Source: an uncultured Caulobacteraceae bacterium (GTDB taxonomy: Bacteria; Pseudomonadota; Alphaproteobacteria; Caulobacterales; TH1-2). From it: a stretch of 18,445 nt of DNA. This document shows positions 1 through 7,942 of the stretch, in pieces (within the stretch, counting starts at the first letter, position 1; each line of letters opens with the position of its first letter). The notes beneath the pieces are model-generated. The model worked only from the letters and a program-made list of their open reading frames with translations, did no database searches and had not been told where the DNA came from. The translations under genes and the position numbers were made by a program. Where the stretch lies: contig CALBST010000454.1 in the NCBI GenBank assembly GCA_937967425.1, positions 1-18,445 of the forward strand. The letters are read 5' to 3'.

Positions 1-113
1 CACCCGTGAGGTGCGCCACGGCCAAGGCCGGCGGTCGCGCGTCGATGGCGTTCTGTCTCTCGTGAATTGAATCGCGCCCCCTCCTCGTGATCGCCTTCAC
101 GCTGGAGGATAAC

Positions 114-638
114 ATGCGCACGCTTTTCGCCATCGTCGCCGCCCTGACGCTGACAACGCCGGCGTTCGCACAGCAGCAACCCGCGCTTCCGACCTGCGAG
201 GCGCCTGAGTATCGCGCCTTCGATTTCTGGATCGGCGAGTGGGACGCCGAGCGCGCCGACACCAACGCGCCAGCAGGCCGTTCCTCGATCCGCTCCGAGG
301 ACAGCGGCTGCGTCATCACCGAGCATTGGACCAGTTTAAACGTCGGCTACTCAGGCCGCAGCCTTAACGTTTACGACCGCGCTACGCAGAGGTGGGAGCA
401 ATTCTGGGTCGACTCGACGGGTAATCGGATTCATTTCATTGGCGGCCCCATTGAGGGCGGCGCCATGCGCATCGCCACTGAAGCCCCGGTATTCGTGGCC
501 CCCAACCAGCGGGCCTATTCGCGCATTACCTTCACGAATAACCCAGACGGCACCGTGCTCCAGCACGGCGAGCAATCAGTGGATGGCCAAACCTGGACCA
601 CCTCCTACGCCTTCATCTACCGGCGCCGCACGGAATAG
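114..638 (+). CDS. Secreted DUF1579-like protein
   Basis: The product is 174 aa and probably periplasmic. Residues 1-19 form a Sec signal peptide (Arg at 2, hydrophobic core, then Ala-Phe-Ala before a Gln run). The mature part opens with the pattern FDFWIGEWDAE, then repeated Trp/Tyr-rich beta strands, including a WEQFWVDSTGNRIHF stretch. This resembles DUF1579/lipocalin-like barrel proteins, whose biochemical role I cannot name. The ATG at 114 is preferred over an in-frame GTG at 87 because GGAGG lies at 104-108 and because only this start puts the signal peptide at the N-terminus. The gene stands alone 57 nt before map. The family call is by pattern recognition only. The signal peptide and coding status are firm. 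Confidence 0.85.
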   Translation: MRTLFAIVAALTLTTPAFAQQQPALPTCEAPEYRAFDFWIGEWDAERADTNAPAGRSSIRSEDSGCVITEHWTSLNVGYSGRSLNVYDRATQRWEQFWVDSTGNRIHFIGGPIEGGAMRIATEAPVFVAPNQRAYSRITFTNNPDGTVLQHGEQSVDGQTWTTSYAFIYRRRTE

Positions 639-676
639 GCCCCCTTCGGCTGGCCAGCCCGCGCGCCTATGTTATA

Positions 677-690
677 GCTCCTAGCGGAGC
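677..690 (+). promoter_or_regulatory. Small hairpin covering the map ribosome binding site
   Basis: GCTCC at 677-681 pairs perfectly with GGAGC at 686-690 around a TAGC loop. The 3' arm is the Shine-Dalgarno sequence of map (GGAG, 686-689), 6 nt before the ATG at 696. A 5-bp GC-rich stem is seen in the sequence. A regulatory effect is inference, and such a short stem can occur by chance. Confidence 0.3.
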
Positions 691-695
691 ACCCG

Positions 696-1529
696 ATGAC
701 ATACGCCGAGGCCGAGGCTTACGAACGCCAGGGCCAGATCAAGATTCACGATCCCAAGATCGCCTTTCCGGGCATGGCCGCGGCCGGCAAGCTCGCGGCG
801 GAATGCCTCGACATGCTGGTGGCGGAAGCCAAGGAAGGCGTGACGACGGGGCGTATCGATGACCTCGCGCGCCAATTCGTGTTCGATCACGGCGCGCTGC
901 CGGCGTGCGTCAATTATCGCGGCTACCGCCACACCGTGTGCACGTCGCTCAATCACGTCGTCTGCCACGGCATTCCGGGCGATCGCGTTCTGAAGGACGG
1001 CGACATCGTCAATATCGACGTCACCGTGATCGTCGATGGTTGGCACGGCGACACGAGCCGCATGTATGCGATCGGACCCAACGTCTCACGCAAGGCGCAG
1101 CGCCTGATGGACGTCACGTATGAAGCGATGATGCGCGGCCTGGCGGTGATCAAGCCGGGCGCGACGCTCGGCGATCTCGGCCACGCAATCCAATCCTTCG
1201 CCGAAGCCGAACGTACTTCGGTCGTGCGCGAATTCTGCGGCCACGGCCTCGGCCGCGTCTTCCACGATGCTCCAAACGTCCTCCATTTCGGTAAGCCGGG
1301 CCAAGGCGAAGTCCTGAAACCCGGCATGATCTTCACCGTCGAGCCGATGCTCAACGCCGGCTCGCCGCAGGTGAAGGTGCTGAACGACGGCTGGACCGCG
1401 GTGACAAAAGACAAGTCACTCTCGGCGCAATACGAACACTCTGTCGGCGTCACGGAAGATGGCGTCGTGATCTTCACCAAATCGCCTGCGGGGCTGGACC
1501 AGCCCCACAAGCTGAACGCAACCGCCTAG
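696..1529 (+). CDS. map: Methionine aminopeptidase, type I
   Basis: A 277-aa cytosolic metalloprotease that removes the initiator methionine from nascent proteins after deformylation. The whole pita-bread fold is present with all five metal ligands in family context: D108 (NIDVT), D119 (GDTSRMY), H183 (CGHGLG), E216 (VEPML) and E247 (QYEHS). The substrate-contacting histidine H91 is in CHGIP. Length is slightly above the usual ~250-265 aa because of a short C-terminal tail ending PHKLNATA. There is no zinc-finger N-terminal extension, so it is a type Ia enzyme. ATG at 696 has GGAG 6 nt upstream. It is followed after 10 nt by radC, so the two are likely co-transcribed. Identification is secure. 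Confidence 0.97.
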   Translation: MTYAEAEAYERQGQIKIHDPKIAFPGMAAAGKLAAECLDMLVAEAKEGVTTGRIDDLARQFVFDHGALPACVNYRGYRHTVCTSLNHVVCHGIPGDRVLKDGDIVNIDVTVIVDGWHGDTSRMYAIGPNVSRKAQRLMDVTYEAMMRGLAVIKPGATLGDLGHAIQSFAEAERTSVVREFCGHGLGRVFHDAPNVLHFGKPGQGEVLKPGMIFTVEPMLNAGSPQVKVLNDGWTAVTKDKSLSAQYEHSVGVTEDGVVIFTKSPAGLDQPHKLNATA

Positions 1530-1539
1530 GGCGCCGAGC

Positions 1540-2364
1540 GTGGCGGGGCGCGCGGGAAAATCCGGCGAACCGAAGCCCGCTGCGACGCGCGTCGAAGACG
1601 GCGAGCTGTTCGCGTTCAAAACCGATGCGCTAGACATTGGCCAGCCGGCGTCCAGCCGGCTGCCTGGAAAGATGCCGGCGGCGAAAATCAAGAAGCCGCA
1701 TTTTCACGATCACCGCTCGCGTTTGCGCCAGCGCTTCGAAGAGGCCGGCCCCACTGCGCTCGCCGACTATGAGCTGCTTGAACTCTTTCTCTTTCGCAGC
1801 ATACCGCGGCAAGACACCAAGCCGTTGGCGAAGGCGCTCTTGGCGAAGTTCGGCACATTGGCCGCCGTGCTGGCCGCACCCGCGCAGCGGATCTCTGAAG
1901 TGAAAGGCGCTGGACCCGCCGTCGCGCTGGATCTCAAAGCCGCGCAAGCGCTCTTCGAGCGCGCCAGCCGCGGCGAGTTCAAGCAGCGCCCTGTCATCAG
2001 CTCCTGGTCGCAGCTGGTGAATTATTGCCGCCTCGCCATGGCGCACGAACCGCGTGAACAGTTCCGCGTGCTCTTCCTCGATGTAAAAAATCAGCTCATC
2101 GCCGACGAGGTGATGAATGAAGGCACCGTCGATCACGCGCCAGTCTATCCGCGCGAGATCGCACGGCGCGCGCTTGAGCTATCGGCGGCCGCGGTGATCC
2201 TTGTGCACAATCACCCAAGCGGCGATCCCAAGCCCAGTAGCGCCGACATCGCCATAACGCGCGACATTGTCGATGCGGCTGCCGCAATCAGCGTCAAGGT
2301 CCACGATCACCTGGTGATCGGCCGCGAGCGGGTCGACAGTTTCAGGAGCTTGGGGTTGCTGTGA
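1540..2364 (+). CDS. radC: RadC family JAB/MPN domain protein
   Basis: A 274-aa RadC-family protein. Residues 54-145 carry the helix-hairpin-helix region ([29 protein letters not shown]). Residues 150-274 are the JAB1/MPN metalloprotease-like domain with E194 (NEGT) and the JAMM pattern H223-N-H225-P-S-G-D229 and D236. Despite the name, a repair role is doubtful for the family and its substrate is unknown. The first ~50 residues are a basic, low-conservation extension beyond the usual ~225 aa. GTG 1540 has no clear ribosome binding site, and an ATG at 1672 (residue 45) is an alternative start giving a typical RadC length. The stop overlaps the next start in a GTGA tetranucleotide, which suggests translational coupling to the acetyltransferase. 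Confidence 0.93.
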   Translation: MAGRAGKSGEPKPAATRVEDGELFAFKTDALDIGQPASSRLPGKMPAAKIKKPHFHDHRSRLRQRFEEAGPTALADYELLELFLFRSIPRQDTKPLAKALLAKFGTLAAVLAAPAQRISEVKGAGPAVALDLKAAQALFERASRGEFKQRPVISSWSQLVNYCRLAMAHEPREQFRVLFLDVKNQLIADEVMNEGTVDHAPVYPREIARRALELSAAAVILVHNHPSGDPKPSSADIAITRDIVDAAAAISVKVHDHLVIGRERVDSFRSLGLL

Positions 2365-2810
2365 AGGTTCGCCTCTTGGAAGCGCGAGACCGGCAGGTGT
2401 GGGCCGCCATGCGCGCAGCGCTTTGGCCGGACCAAGACGCCGATCTCCTCGGACACGAAACGCTGATGCATTTCTCGGGCACGCCGCTCGCGGAAGCAGT
2501 GTTCATCTGCGAGGATCACGATGGCGCGCCGTGCGGCTTCCTCGAACTGAGCCTTCGTCCGTACGCGGAGGGCTGCGCAACTTCGCCCGTGCCGTACATC
2601 GAGGCCTGGTACGTTTCCCCTGGCGCGCGCCTCAAAGGCGCGGGCCGGGCGCTGACCGCGGCGGCCGAGCATTGGGCGCTGATCCGAAATTTCACCGAGA
2701 TCGCCTCGGACACACAGATCGACAACGCCCAAGGCCTGGGTGCGCACGCCGCGCTTGGCTATGAGGAAGTTGAGCGTCTGGTGACCTTCCGGAAATCGCT
2801 TCGCGTTTGA
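2361..2810 (+). CDS. AAC(6')-I-like GNAT acetyltransferase
   Basis: A 149-aa GNAT N-acetyltransferase resembling aminoglycoside 6'-N-acetyltransferases of the AAC(6')-I group. Family-like signatures are LWPDQD at 22-27, the acetyl-CoA pyrophosphate loop R90-x-x-G93-x-G95 within [28 protein letters not shown] at 115-123, and the ending [17 protein letters not shown]. Such enzymes transfer an acetyl group from acetyl-CoA to the 6'-amine of aminoglycosides, but environmental homologues may act on other amines and I infer no resistance phenotype. The GTG start at 2361 overlaps the radC stop (GTGA), so translation probably depends on ribosomes finishing radC. Composition matches the neighbours and there is no cassette or mobile-element sequence, so it looks native. 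Confidence 0.85.
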   Translation: MKVRLLEARDRQVWAAMRAALWPDQDADLLGHETLMHFSGTPLAEAVFICEDHDGAPCGFLELSLRPYAEGCATSPVPYIEAWYVSPGARLKGAGRALTAAAEHWALIRNFTEIASDTQIDNAQGLGAHAALGYEEVERLVTFRKSLRV

Positions 2811-2864
2811 CCTGACCGCGCCGCCCCGCCACAACATCTCCTAACGATAAGCGGGAGGATGCTC

Positions 2865-4208
2865 GTGACCGATGCGGCGGCGCCGGCCTTTCAGGGCTAC
2901 GGCACGAAGAACTATCGCGCTTACGTCCTCGGGGCGTTGCTCGTCGTTTACACCTTCAACTTCATCGATCGCGTCGTCATCGGCATCATCCAGGAGCCGA
3001 TCAAGGAAGAATTCGGCCTGAGCGACTTCCAACTCGGCCTGCTCGGCGGCCCCGCTTTCGCGATCCTCTACACCTTGCTCGGCATACCGATCGCGCGCCT
3101 GGCTGAGCGCACCAACCGCATCACCGTGCTCAGCGTCTGCGTCGGGCTCTGGAGCTTGATGACAGCCGCCTGTGGCCTCGCCGTGAATTACGCGACATTG
3201 TTTGCCGCGCGCGTTGGTGTTTCAATCGGCGAAGCTGGCTGCACGCCGCCGGCCAATTCCGTGATCTCCGATTACTTCCCCGCCGATCGCCGGGCCTCTG
3301 CGCTTTCGATCTATGCGCTGGGAATCCCGATCGGCTCGATGCTGGCTGCCGTAGGCGGCGGCTGGATTGCAACGGAAGTCGGCTGGCGTGAGGCCTTCAT
3401 TTGGCTCGGCGTTCCCGGGGTGGTGCTGGCCGTGATCGTCAAGCTCACGGTGAAAGAGCCGCCGCGTGCAGCGCCAAAAACGGATACGCCAAGCTTCATG
3501 TCGGCCGTTGCAGCTTTGGCGCGGAAGACAACGTTCTGGCACGTTGCGTTCGGCTCAGCGTTGGCGAGTTTTGTCGGCTATGGCGTCGGTCAATATCTGA
3601 CCAGCTTCATGATCCGCACGCACAATTTCTCGCTGTTCAACGCCGCTGTTGTCATTGGCGTCGTCCTCGGGCTTTGCGCCGCCATCGGCACGTTCTCCAG
3701 CGGCTATCTCGCCGACCGCATTTCGAAGCGCCACCCTAACGCGCTCGCATGGCTGCCGGCGCTTGGCTTTGCGATCGCGACACCGCTCTATCTCTTGGCG
3801 TTCGTGTTGCCGAATTTCTGGATGGCGATGATCCCGCTTATGGTCGCGGCGATCACACACTACTTCTATCTTGGCCCCATGTATGCGGTGACCCAAGGCG
3901 TTGTCGCGCCCCGCATGCGCGCAACCGCCGTGGCGGTGCTGCTCTTCGTGGTCAACCTCATTGGTTACGGCATGGGGCCGCCAGTCATCGGCGCCTTGAG
4001 CGACTTCCTCGCCAACACGCAACTGAACCCGCTGGGGCTCTCGACTGAGCTTTGTGCTGATGCGGCCCAGCGCGGCGATGCACAATGCGCCTCCGGCGTC
4101 GAAACCGGCTTGCGTTGGGCGATGATGGTCGGCGTCTGCATCTATCTATGGGCAGGCGTCCATTTCCTGCTATCAGCACGCACGCTGCGCCGCGACTGGG
4201 TCGCGTGA
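2865..4208 (+). CDS. MFS transporter, spinster-like (first of tandem pair)
   Basis: A 447-aa inner-membrane major facilitator superfamily carrier with about 12 predicted transmembrane helices. It starts MTDAAAPAFQGYGTKNYRAY, followed by YTFNFIDR in helix 1. A motif-A-like loop, ARLAERTNRI, follows helix 2, and its pseudo-repeat GYLADRISKRHP lies in the second half. Residues 165-200 contain WREAFIWLGVPG and KLTVKEPPR. Spinster-type MFS proteins export lipids or sugars in other organisms, but the substrate here is unknown. GTG 2865 is chosen over ATG 2859 because GGGAGG (2852-2857) abuts 2859 but sits 7 nt before 2865, and because the encoded start then matches its paralogue downstream. Two cysteines (about 397 and 408) lie in the last outer loop. 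Confidence 0.92.
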   Translation: MTDAAAPAFQGYGTKNYRAYVLGALLVVYTFNFIDRVVIGIIQEPIKEEFGLSDFQLGLLGGPAFAILYTLLGIPIARLAERTNRITVLSVCVGLWSLMTAACGLAVNYATLFAARVGVSIGEAGCTPPANSVISDYFPADRRASALSIYALGIPIGSMLAAVGGGWIATEVGWREAFIWLGVPGVVLAVIVKLTVKEPPRAAPKTDTPSFMSAVAALARKTTFWHVAFGSALASFVGYGVGQYLTSFMIRTHNFSLFNAAVVIGVVLGLCAAIGTFSSGYLADRISKRHPNALAWLPALGFAIATPLYLLAFVLPNFWMAMIPLMVAAITHYFYLGPMYAVTQGVVAPRMRATAVAVLLFVVNLIGYGMGPPVIGALSDFLANTQLNPLGLSTELCADAAQRGDAQCASGVETGLRWAMMVGVCIYLWAGVHFLLSARTLRRDWVA

Positions 4209-4236
4209 GCCGCACGACGAGGGGACGAACCACGAC

Positions 4237-5592
4237 ATGACTGACGCCACAGCGCCAGCCTTTCAGGGCTACGGTACGAAAGCCTATCGCGCTTATGTAC
4301 TCTTCGTTCTCGTCATCATTTACACGTTCAATTTCATCGATCGTCTGCTGATCTCGATCGTGCAGGAAGCGATCAAGGAAGATTTCGGCGTTTCGAACTT
4401 CATGCTGGGTCTGCTCGGCGGACCGGTGTTCGCCATTCTCTACACGACGCTCGGCATTCCGATCGCGCGCCTGGCCGAGCGCGCCAACCGCATCACTATC
4501 GTTTCGATCGGCGCGGCGCTCTGGAGCTTTATGACCGCCGCCTGCGGCTTCGCGCAGAACTTCGTGCAACTTGCCCTCTGCCGGCTCGGCGTCGGCATTG
4601 GTGAAGCGGCCTGCGTGCCGCCATCGCAATCGGCGATCGCCGATTACTTCCCCGCCGATCGCCGCGCCTCGGCCATGGGCATCTTCTCGCTCGGCATCCC
4701 ATTCGGCACCGCGCTCGCGGCGATCGGCGGAGGCTGGCTGGTGGCGAACTTTGACTGGCGCACGGCCTTCATTCTGCTCGGCGTACCCGGAATCGCCGCC
4801 GCGCTGCTTCTCAAGCTTACCGTGAAGGAGCCGCCGCGCAGCGGCGGGCAAGTGAAGGCGCCTTCCTTCGGCGAGACGCTCAAATCACTCTCCACCAAGG
4901 CCTCGTTCTGGCATGTCGCCATGGCCGGCGCGCTGATGGCCTTCGCGGGCTACGGCTCGTCGCAATTCCTCGTCTCGCACATGGTGCGCAACTACGACCT
5001 CGGCGCCACTCTGCCGGAGGAAATCGCCAACGCGTCCTACGCGCTCGGCGCCATTGGCGGCATCGCCACCGGCCTCGGCACGTTCCTTGGCGGCTTCCTC
5101 GCCGATCGCCTGGCGCCCAAGCACCCGCGCGTACTCGCCTGGCTGCCTGCGCTGGGCATGCTGGCCGCAATCCCGCTCTACATCCTCTCTTTCGTCCAAA
5201 CCCAGTTCGCGTGGGCGTTCACCTTCCTGATGCTCGCACCGATTTTCCACTACATGTATCTCGGCCCGATGTACGGCGTTGTGCATAGCGTCGCGCAACC
5301 GCTGCAGCGCGCCACCGCCGTCGCTATTGTGCTCTTGGTGGTGAATCTGATCGGCTACGGCCTCGGCCCACCCTTCGTCGGCTTCGCCAACGACTTCTTC
5401 GCTTCACAAATCCTGGCCGAAAGCGGGCTGACAATGGCCCAGTGCGGCGACGCGGCCAACGCCGCTGCGTGCGCCGCCGCGGAAGCCACCGGCCTAAAAT
5501 ACGCACTTGGCTGCACCATTCTCGTGCTCGCTTGGGCGGCGGTCCATGTGCTGCTGGTCGGCCGCACCATCGTGAAGGACCGCGTGAGTTGA
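4237..5592 (+). CDS. MFS transporter, spinster-like (second of tandem pair)
   Basis: A 451-aa inner-membrane MFS carrier clearly homologous along its length to the gene 28 nt upstream. Shared blocks are AFQGYGTK, YTFNFIDR, the GIPIARLAER loop, DYFPADRRASA, KLTVKEPPR, LGPMYGV versus LGPMYAV, and NLIGYG followed by LGPP or MGPP. About 12 helices are expected. It differs by an insertion of several residues between helices 7 and 8 (GATLPEEIANAS). It also keeps two outer-loop cysteines before the last helix (403 and 412), spaced 9 apart rather than 11. The start MTDATAPAFQ follows GAGGGG at 4219-4224, a long 12-nt spacing. The pair probably arose by tandem duplication followed by divergence. Whether they share a substrate is unknown. 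Confidence 0.92.
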   Translation: MTDATAPAFQGYGTKAYRAYVLFVLVIIYTFNFIDRLLISIVQEAIKEDFGVSNFMLGLLGGPVFAILYTTLGIPIARLAERANRITIVSIGAALWSFMTAACGFAQNFVQLALCRLGVGIGEAACVPPSQSAIADYFPADRRASAMGIFSLGIPFGTALAAIGGGWLVANFDWRTAFILLGVPGIAAALLLKLTVKEPPRSGGQVKAPSFGETLKSLSTKASFWHVAMAGALMAFAGYGSSQFLVSHMVRNYDLGATLPEEIANASYALGAIGGIATGLGTFLGGFLADRLAPKHPRVLAWLPALGMLAAIPLYILSFVQTQFAWAFTFLMLAPIFHYMYLGPMYGVVHSVAQPLQRATAVAIVLLVVNLIGYGLGPPFVGFANDFFASQILAESGLTMAQCGDAANAAACAAAEATGLKYALGCTILVLAWAAVHVLLVGRTIVKDRVS

Positions 5593-5598
5593 CGAAAG

Positions 5599-5627
5599 TC
5601 ATGGGCGGTCGCATCAACCGCCCATGA
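5599..5627 (+). promoter_or_regulatory. Hairpin enclosing the purB start codon
   Basis: TCATGGGCGGT at 5599-5609 is a perfect 11-bp inverted complement of ACCGCCCATGA at 5617-5627, with a 7-nt loop (CGCATCA). The purB ATG (5624-5626) is inside the 3' arm and no clear Shine-Dalgarno precedes it. There is no U-tract, so it is unlike an intrinsic terminator. The 5' arm contains an ATG at 5601 that opens an 8-codon mini-ORF whose TGA overlaps the purB ATG. The structure is visible. A translational control role is inferred. Confidence 0.5.
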
Positions 5628-6931
5628 TTCCGCGTTATGCACGCCCCGAAATGGTGGCGATTTGGGAGCCTGAGAGCCGCTACGGCATCTGGCTTGAGAT
5701 CGAAACACTGGCCATGGAGGCCATGGCGGAACTCGGCACGATCCCGAAATCCGCGGCGGAAGAATACCGCAAGAAAGGCAAGTTCGACGTCGCGCGCATC
5801 GATCAGATCGAGCGTGAGGTCAAGCACGATGTCATCGCCTTCCTCACCAGCGTCGCCGAGCATGTCGGCCCCGAAAGCCGCTTCGCCCACCAAGGCATGA
5901 CATCGAGCGATGTCCTCGACACTTGCCTGGCCGTTCAACTCGCGCGCGCAAGTGACCTGCTCATCGCGGGCTGCGAGCGCGTCATGGCCGCGCTGAAGAA
6001 GCGCGCCATCGAACACAAGTTCACCCCAACGATCGGCCGCAGCCACGGCATTCACGCCGAGCCGACCACGTTCGGCCTAAAGCTCGCCGGCCACTACGCC
6101 GAGTTCGCGCGCAACCTCGAACGGCTCAGAGCGGCGCGCAAAGAGATTGCTACCTGCGCCATCTCCGGCGCCGTCGGCACCTTCGCGCAGATCGATCCGC
6201 GCGTGGAAGCTTATGTCGCTGAGAAACTTGGCCTCAGTGTCGAACCTGTTTCCACACAAGTCATCCCGCGCGATCGCCATGCTGCTTTCTTCGCGGCCCT
6301 CGGCGTCGTCGCCTCAGGCATCGAACGCCTCGCCACCGAAGTGCGCCACCTCCAGCGCACCGAAGTGCTTGAAGCCGAGGAATTCTTCGAGCCCGGCCAA
6401 AAGGGCTCATCGGCGATGCCGCACAAGCGCAACCCGGTGCTCACGGAAAACCTCTGCGGCCTCGCCCGCCTCGTGCGCAGCGCCGTGACGCCGGCGATGG
6501 AGAACGTCGCCCTCTGGCACGAGCGCGACATCAGCCACTCGTCCGTCGAGCGCGGCATCGGCCCGGACGCCACGATCCACCTTGATTTCGCGCTCCACCG
6601 CATGGCGATGGTGATCGAAAGGCTCGTCGTCTATCCCGAGAACATGGCGCGCAATCTCGCGCTGCTGGGGGGACTCCACAATTCGCAGCGCGTCATGCTC
6701 GCGCTGACGCAAGCAGGCGTCACCCGCGAGGACGCGTATCGCCTTGTTCAAAAGAGCGCGATGCAAGTCTGGCAAAGCCCGCCGCCGCGCGCGGAAACCG
6801 CGTTGATCGACAAGCTGAAGGCCGATCCGGACGTTACCTCGAAGCTCGATGCCGCAACGCTCGAAAGCTGCTTCGACGACGCGCACCACTTCGCTCGCGT
6901 CGACATGATCTTTAAGCGCGTCTTCGGCTAA
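5624..6931 (+). CDS. purB: Adenylosuccinate lyase
   Basis: A 435-aa cytosolic enzyme of the fumarase/aspartase superfamily. It releases fumarate twice in purine synthesis, from SAICAR to give AICAR and from adenylosuccinate to give AMP. The N-terminus MIPRYARPEM is typical of PurB. H68 (KHDV) and H141 (RSHGIHAEPTTF) fall at the positions of the catalytic histidines of the B. subtilis-type enzyme. The lyase signature GSSAMPHKRNP spans 261-271 with the flexible-loop serines S262/S263. Length is normal (~430 aa). It is the first purine gene of the window, 31 nt after the MFS pair, and its start codon lies in a hairpin. It ends 4 nt from the convergent lipoprotein gene with no obvious terminator between them. 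Confidence 0.97.
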   Translation: MIPRYARPEMVAIWEPESRYGIWLEIETLAMEAMAELGTIPKSAAEEYRKKGKFDVARIDQIEREVKHDVIAFLTSVAEHVGPESRFAHQGMTSSDVLDTCLAVQLARASDLLIAGCERVMAALKKRAIEHKFTPTIGRSHGIHAEPTTFGLKLAGHYAEFARNLERLRAARKEIATCAISGAVGTFAQIDPRVEAYVAEKLGLSVEPVSTQVIPRDRHAAFFAALGVVASGIERLATEVRHLQRTEVLEAEEFFEPGQKGSSAMPHKRNPVLTENLCGLARLVRSAVTPAMENVALWHERDISHSSVERGIGPDATIHLDFALHRMAMVIERLVVYPENMARNLALLGGLHNSQRVMLALTQAGVTREDAYRLVQKSAMQVWQSPPPRAETALIDKLKADPDVTSKLDAATLESCFDDAHHFARVDMIFKRVFG

Positions 6932-6935
6932 CGCC

Positions 6936-7544
6936 TCAGAGAGCGTGCTGGGCCATACGCGCCTGCACCACAGCAGCGCTATCGCGCATACGCTCTTCAG
7001 CGCGCTGCATGCGCACCGATTGACGGCGCAAGCGTTCGGTGTCGCCGCCCCCGCTCCGGTGGCGGCTCGTCATCTCGCGATAACGCGTGCTTTCGAGCAC
7101 GAACGCCGCCGCTGCCTGCTGTAGCGCCACAACCTCTTCGCATGCATCGCGCGCGGCAAGGCGGATGCTGCGGATCTCCGGCCATTGCGCCAACGCCAGC
7201 TGGTTCATCAGAAAGCGCGGCGCGCCGTGAAAATCGCCCGCTTTCACAAAGCCGCCGGCAAAAGCGATCATCACCGAAACGTCGACATGAGTGAGGTTCC
7301 GCGCTTCACCGGTTTCAGTCGGCAGCGCGGGCCAGGCAACGCCAGAGCGCGTCATCTCACGCGAATAGGCGCGCACGGCGCCGCGCAACAGCGCCCGCCC
7401 GTCGGCCGAACACACATTTGCGGGCCCGCGCCCGGCAGCAAAGAGATTGAGCACCTCGGACGCCTGCGCCGCTGGCATCTGCACCGGCGCTTGCGCGCAA
7501 GCCGAGAGCGCCGCCGCGATGGCGAGAGCAAGGCCGCGTTTCAT
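6936..7544 (-). CDS. Putative lipoprotein of unknown function
   Basis: A 202-aa predicted lipoprotein. A short basic start (MKRG) is followed by a hydrophobic stretch and a lipobox LSAC with the lipidated Cys at 16, so export and membrane anchoring are expected. The mature part is Ala- and Arg-rich and largely helical. Residues ~145-200 look like a charged helix (RYREMTSRHRSGG, RMQRAEERMRD). I do not recognise a domain family. The ATG at 7544 places the lipobox correctly, with a weak GTGGGAA upstream. The gene converges on purB with a 4-nt gap. An alternative is a poorly conserved envelope protein peculiar to this lineage. Confidence 0.75.
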   Translation of the reverse strand: MKRGLALAIAAALSACAQAPVQMPAAQASEVLNLFAAGRGPANVCSADGRALLRGAVRAYSREMTRSGVAWPALPTETGEARNLTHVDVSVMIAFAGGFVKAGDFHGAPRFLMNQLALAQWPEIRSIRLAARDACEEVVALQQAAAAFVLESTRYREMTSRHRSGGGDTERLRRQSVRMQRAEERMRDSAAVVQARMAQHAL

Positions 7545-7694
7545 TCGAAATTCCCACTACCCGGGCGGAAGTATCGGCAGCGTTCGTGAGCGAAACGTTC
7601 ACCGGCGGGGTTAAGCCGGGTTAGCCTTCTTCACCGTGCGGCATTGCCCACGCCGCCGAATCCCTGCGAACCGGACGCAACGAGGGAGATGCGC

Positions 7695-7883
7695 ATGGCC
7701 AGCGACGATTTCATTACGGACGACGAATGGGACGAGGAAGTCATGGTCGAGGTCCGCAAGTTCGGGCTTGAGCACGCCATGATGGCGCATTTGCACAAGC
7801 GCGATGGCGCGGCGGATTTGAACGCCGTGTTCAAAGACGCCGACCGGATCGTCAACTACGTCCTGGGCGAGTTGAACCCCTGA
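7695..7883 (+). CDS. Small acidic protein of unknown function
   Basis: A 62-aa soluble protein with a strongly acidic N-terminus (ASDDFITDDEWDEEV) and a more balanced, helical C-terminal half. No signal peptide or membrane segment is visible and I do not recognise the family. ATG 7695 is preferred because GAGGGA lies about 7 nt upstream. ATG 7689 (two residues longer) is nearly as good, whereas a TTG at 7644 would add an unlikely Pro-rich tail. The gene lies between the minus-strand lipoprotein and the ATPase zeta gene and ends 9 nt before a shared terminator, so it appears monocistronic. Coding status is supported by the ribosome binding site and terminator rather than by homology. Confidence 0.65.
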   Translation: MASDDFITDDEWDEEVMVEVRKFGLEHAMMAHLHKRDGAADLNAVFKDADRIVNYVLGELNP

Positions 7884-7892
7884 TCGCAGCAA

Positions 7893-7919
7893 AACGCCCC
7901 GCGCCGAGCACGGGGCGTT
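7893..7919. terminator. Bidirectional terminator between convergent genes
   Basis: AACGCCCCG (7893-7901) and CGGGGCGTT (7911-7919) form a perfect 9-bp stem with a 9-nt loop. It lies between the stop of the 62-aa gene (7883) and the stop of the convergent ATPase zeta gene (7943). U-tracts are poor on the plus side, and A residues at 7891-7894 give a short U-run for the minus strand. Confidence 0.7.
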
Positions 7920-7942
7920 GAGCGCTGCATCCGCAAATCTGC

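Noticed and set aside
2..70. Open frame running in from the left edge and stopping at 70, possibly the C-terminus of an upstream gene
   Set aside because: Only 22 codons are visible, with no recognisable motif, and a second frame is also open for 20 codons, so coding cannot be assigned.
648..659. Perfect palindrome GGCTGGCCAGCC after the first gene
   Set aside because: It has no loop or U-tract, so it is neither a terminator nor a recognisable operator. A 12-bp palindrome is not remarkable here.
3985..4851. 288-codon minus-strand frame across the junction of the MFS genes
   Set aside because: It is antisense to conserved membrane helices of both transporters, with shadow-like composition and no ribosome binding site.
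7612..7625. TTAA-N6-TTAG resembling a CtrA site upstream of the 62-aa gene
   Set aside because: CtrA sites need TTAA-N7-TTAA. The spacer is one short and the second half-site mismatched.
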